Source: Agarophyton chilense (lineage: Eukaryota > Rhodophyta > Florideophyceae > Gracilariales > Gracilariaceae). From it: a stretch of DNA of 64,000 bases. Location: contig JARGXX010000099.1 of the NCBI GenBank assembly GCA_030374765.1, positions 2,170,001 through 2,234,000 on the forward strand, in the 5' to 3' direction. Both the position numbers and the translations under genes were made by a program. The notes beneath the pieces are model-generated. The model did no database searches. It was not told the DNA's origin and was given only the letters and a program-made list of their open reading frames with translations. The first letter of the stretch is position 1; the number at the start of each line of letters is the position of its first letter. Shown one piece after another: positions 63,690 to 64,000 of this stretch.

Positions 63690-64000
63690 AAGGCGCACAA
63701 ATGCACAACGTGCACGGCGACCCACCATTCGGCATTCCAAAGAGTCATTGGTGGGTAGAACGAAGAAAAAGAAAGCTGATGCCCCAGATAGTTCTTCTTT
63801 TGGACCACTGAGTCTTCAAAATGTCATCGGAAGAGTTATGTATTGCATCAGAAGTGCTACTGATCACGGTCGAGTAAAAAACTCCCCGTACGCTATGGCC
63901 AGTGATTCTATTGTCCTTGTTCATGAAAACGTGTCTAAACATTTGAAATCTCCACCGTCTTGGAAATCGCAAACAGGAACACAAAGCAAGTCAAACTAGC
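63690..64000. other. Right edge of window, no supported gene
   Basis: A 108-codon frame (63673-63999) runs to the edge. It is basic and Ser-rich and lacks motifs; it may be more of the LINE relic. Confidence 0.35.

Noticed and set aside
1-64000. CRISPR arrays, rRNA genes, riboswitches, bacterial operons
   Set aside because: No regularly spaced short repeats, rRNA-like blocks or bacterial gene spacing; content is eukaryotic throughout.

Overview
The window looks like nuclear DNA of a red alga, most like a florideophyte such as Chondrus crispus. The evidence is a short island of compact, apparently intronless genes (about 18.1-30.2 kb) set in a sea of LTR retrotransposons, plus a plastid-type EF-G whose presequence begins with the Phe-containing motif usual in red algal transit peptides. 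This assignment is an inference from gene style and content, not from a database match.

Layout. 1-6.5 kb: an old, heavily decayed Ty3/gypsy fossil with diverged terminal repeats. It is interrupted by two copies of another LTR-like repeat, one of which contains a solo LTR related to element B. 7,877-12,971: element D, a young Ty1/copia insertion (246-bp LTRs, target duplication GTAAC) with an apparent self-priming primer-binding site. 13,053-17,735: element C, a whole-looking Ty1/copia element on the minus strand (target duplication GATAC) with a half-tRNA(iMet)-type primer site. 18.1-30.2 kb: the host gene island. It holds a secreted Cys-rich protein gene with an in-frame TAA, a putative plastid EamA/DMT transporter, chloroplast EF-G, a mitochondrial FAD-linked D-lactate/glycolate dehydrogenase, an alanine/serine-glyoxylate aminotransferase, and an unrecognised 424-residue protein. 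31.6-32.0 kb: a Tc1/mariner transposase scrap. 33,010-44,760 and 45,737-57,821: elements A and B, two large chromodomain-bearing Ty3/gypsy elements with exact 5-bp target duplications (ATTGT, CATTC) and LTR pairs about 98% identical. 59.1-61.6 kb: a PIF/Harbinger fossil with convergent Myb-like and transposase parts. About 63.5 kb: a LINE-type reverse transcriptase scrap.

How the parts work together. In the host island the dehydrogenase and the aminotransferase are convergent neighbours. If the dehydrogenase takes glycolate, they would catalyse consecutive photorespiratory steps (glycolate to glyoxylate to glycine). EF-G and the EamA transporter both carry likely plastid presequences.

Most interesting points. 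(1) Elements A and B both carry, between the chromodomain and the 3' LTR, a long ORF on the ANTISENSE strand. Its product is of unknown family and is about 45% identical between the two elements over a 145-residue core. The B LTR also has a perfectly palindromic TATA element that could fire in both directions. (2) Element D has a 16-nt primer-site region perfectly complementary to a segment inside its own LTR, the arrangement used by self-priming Tf1-type elements but here in a copia element.
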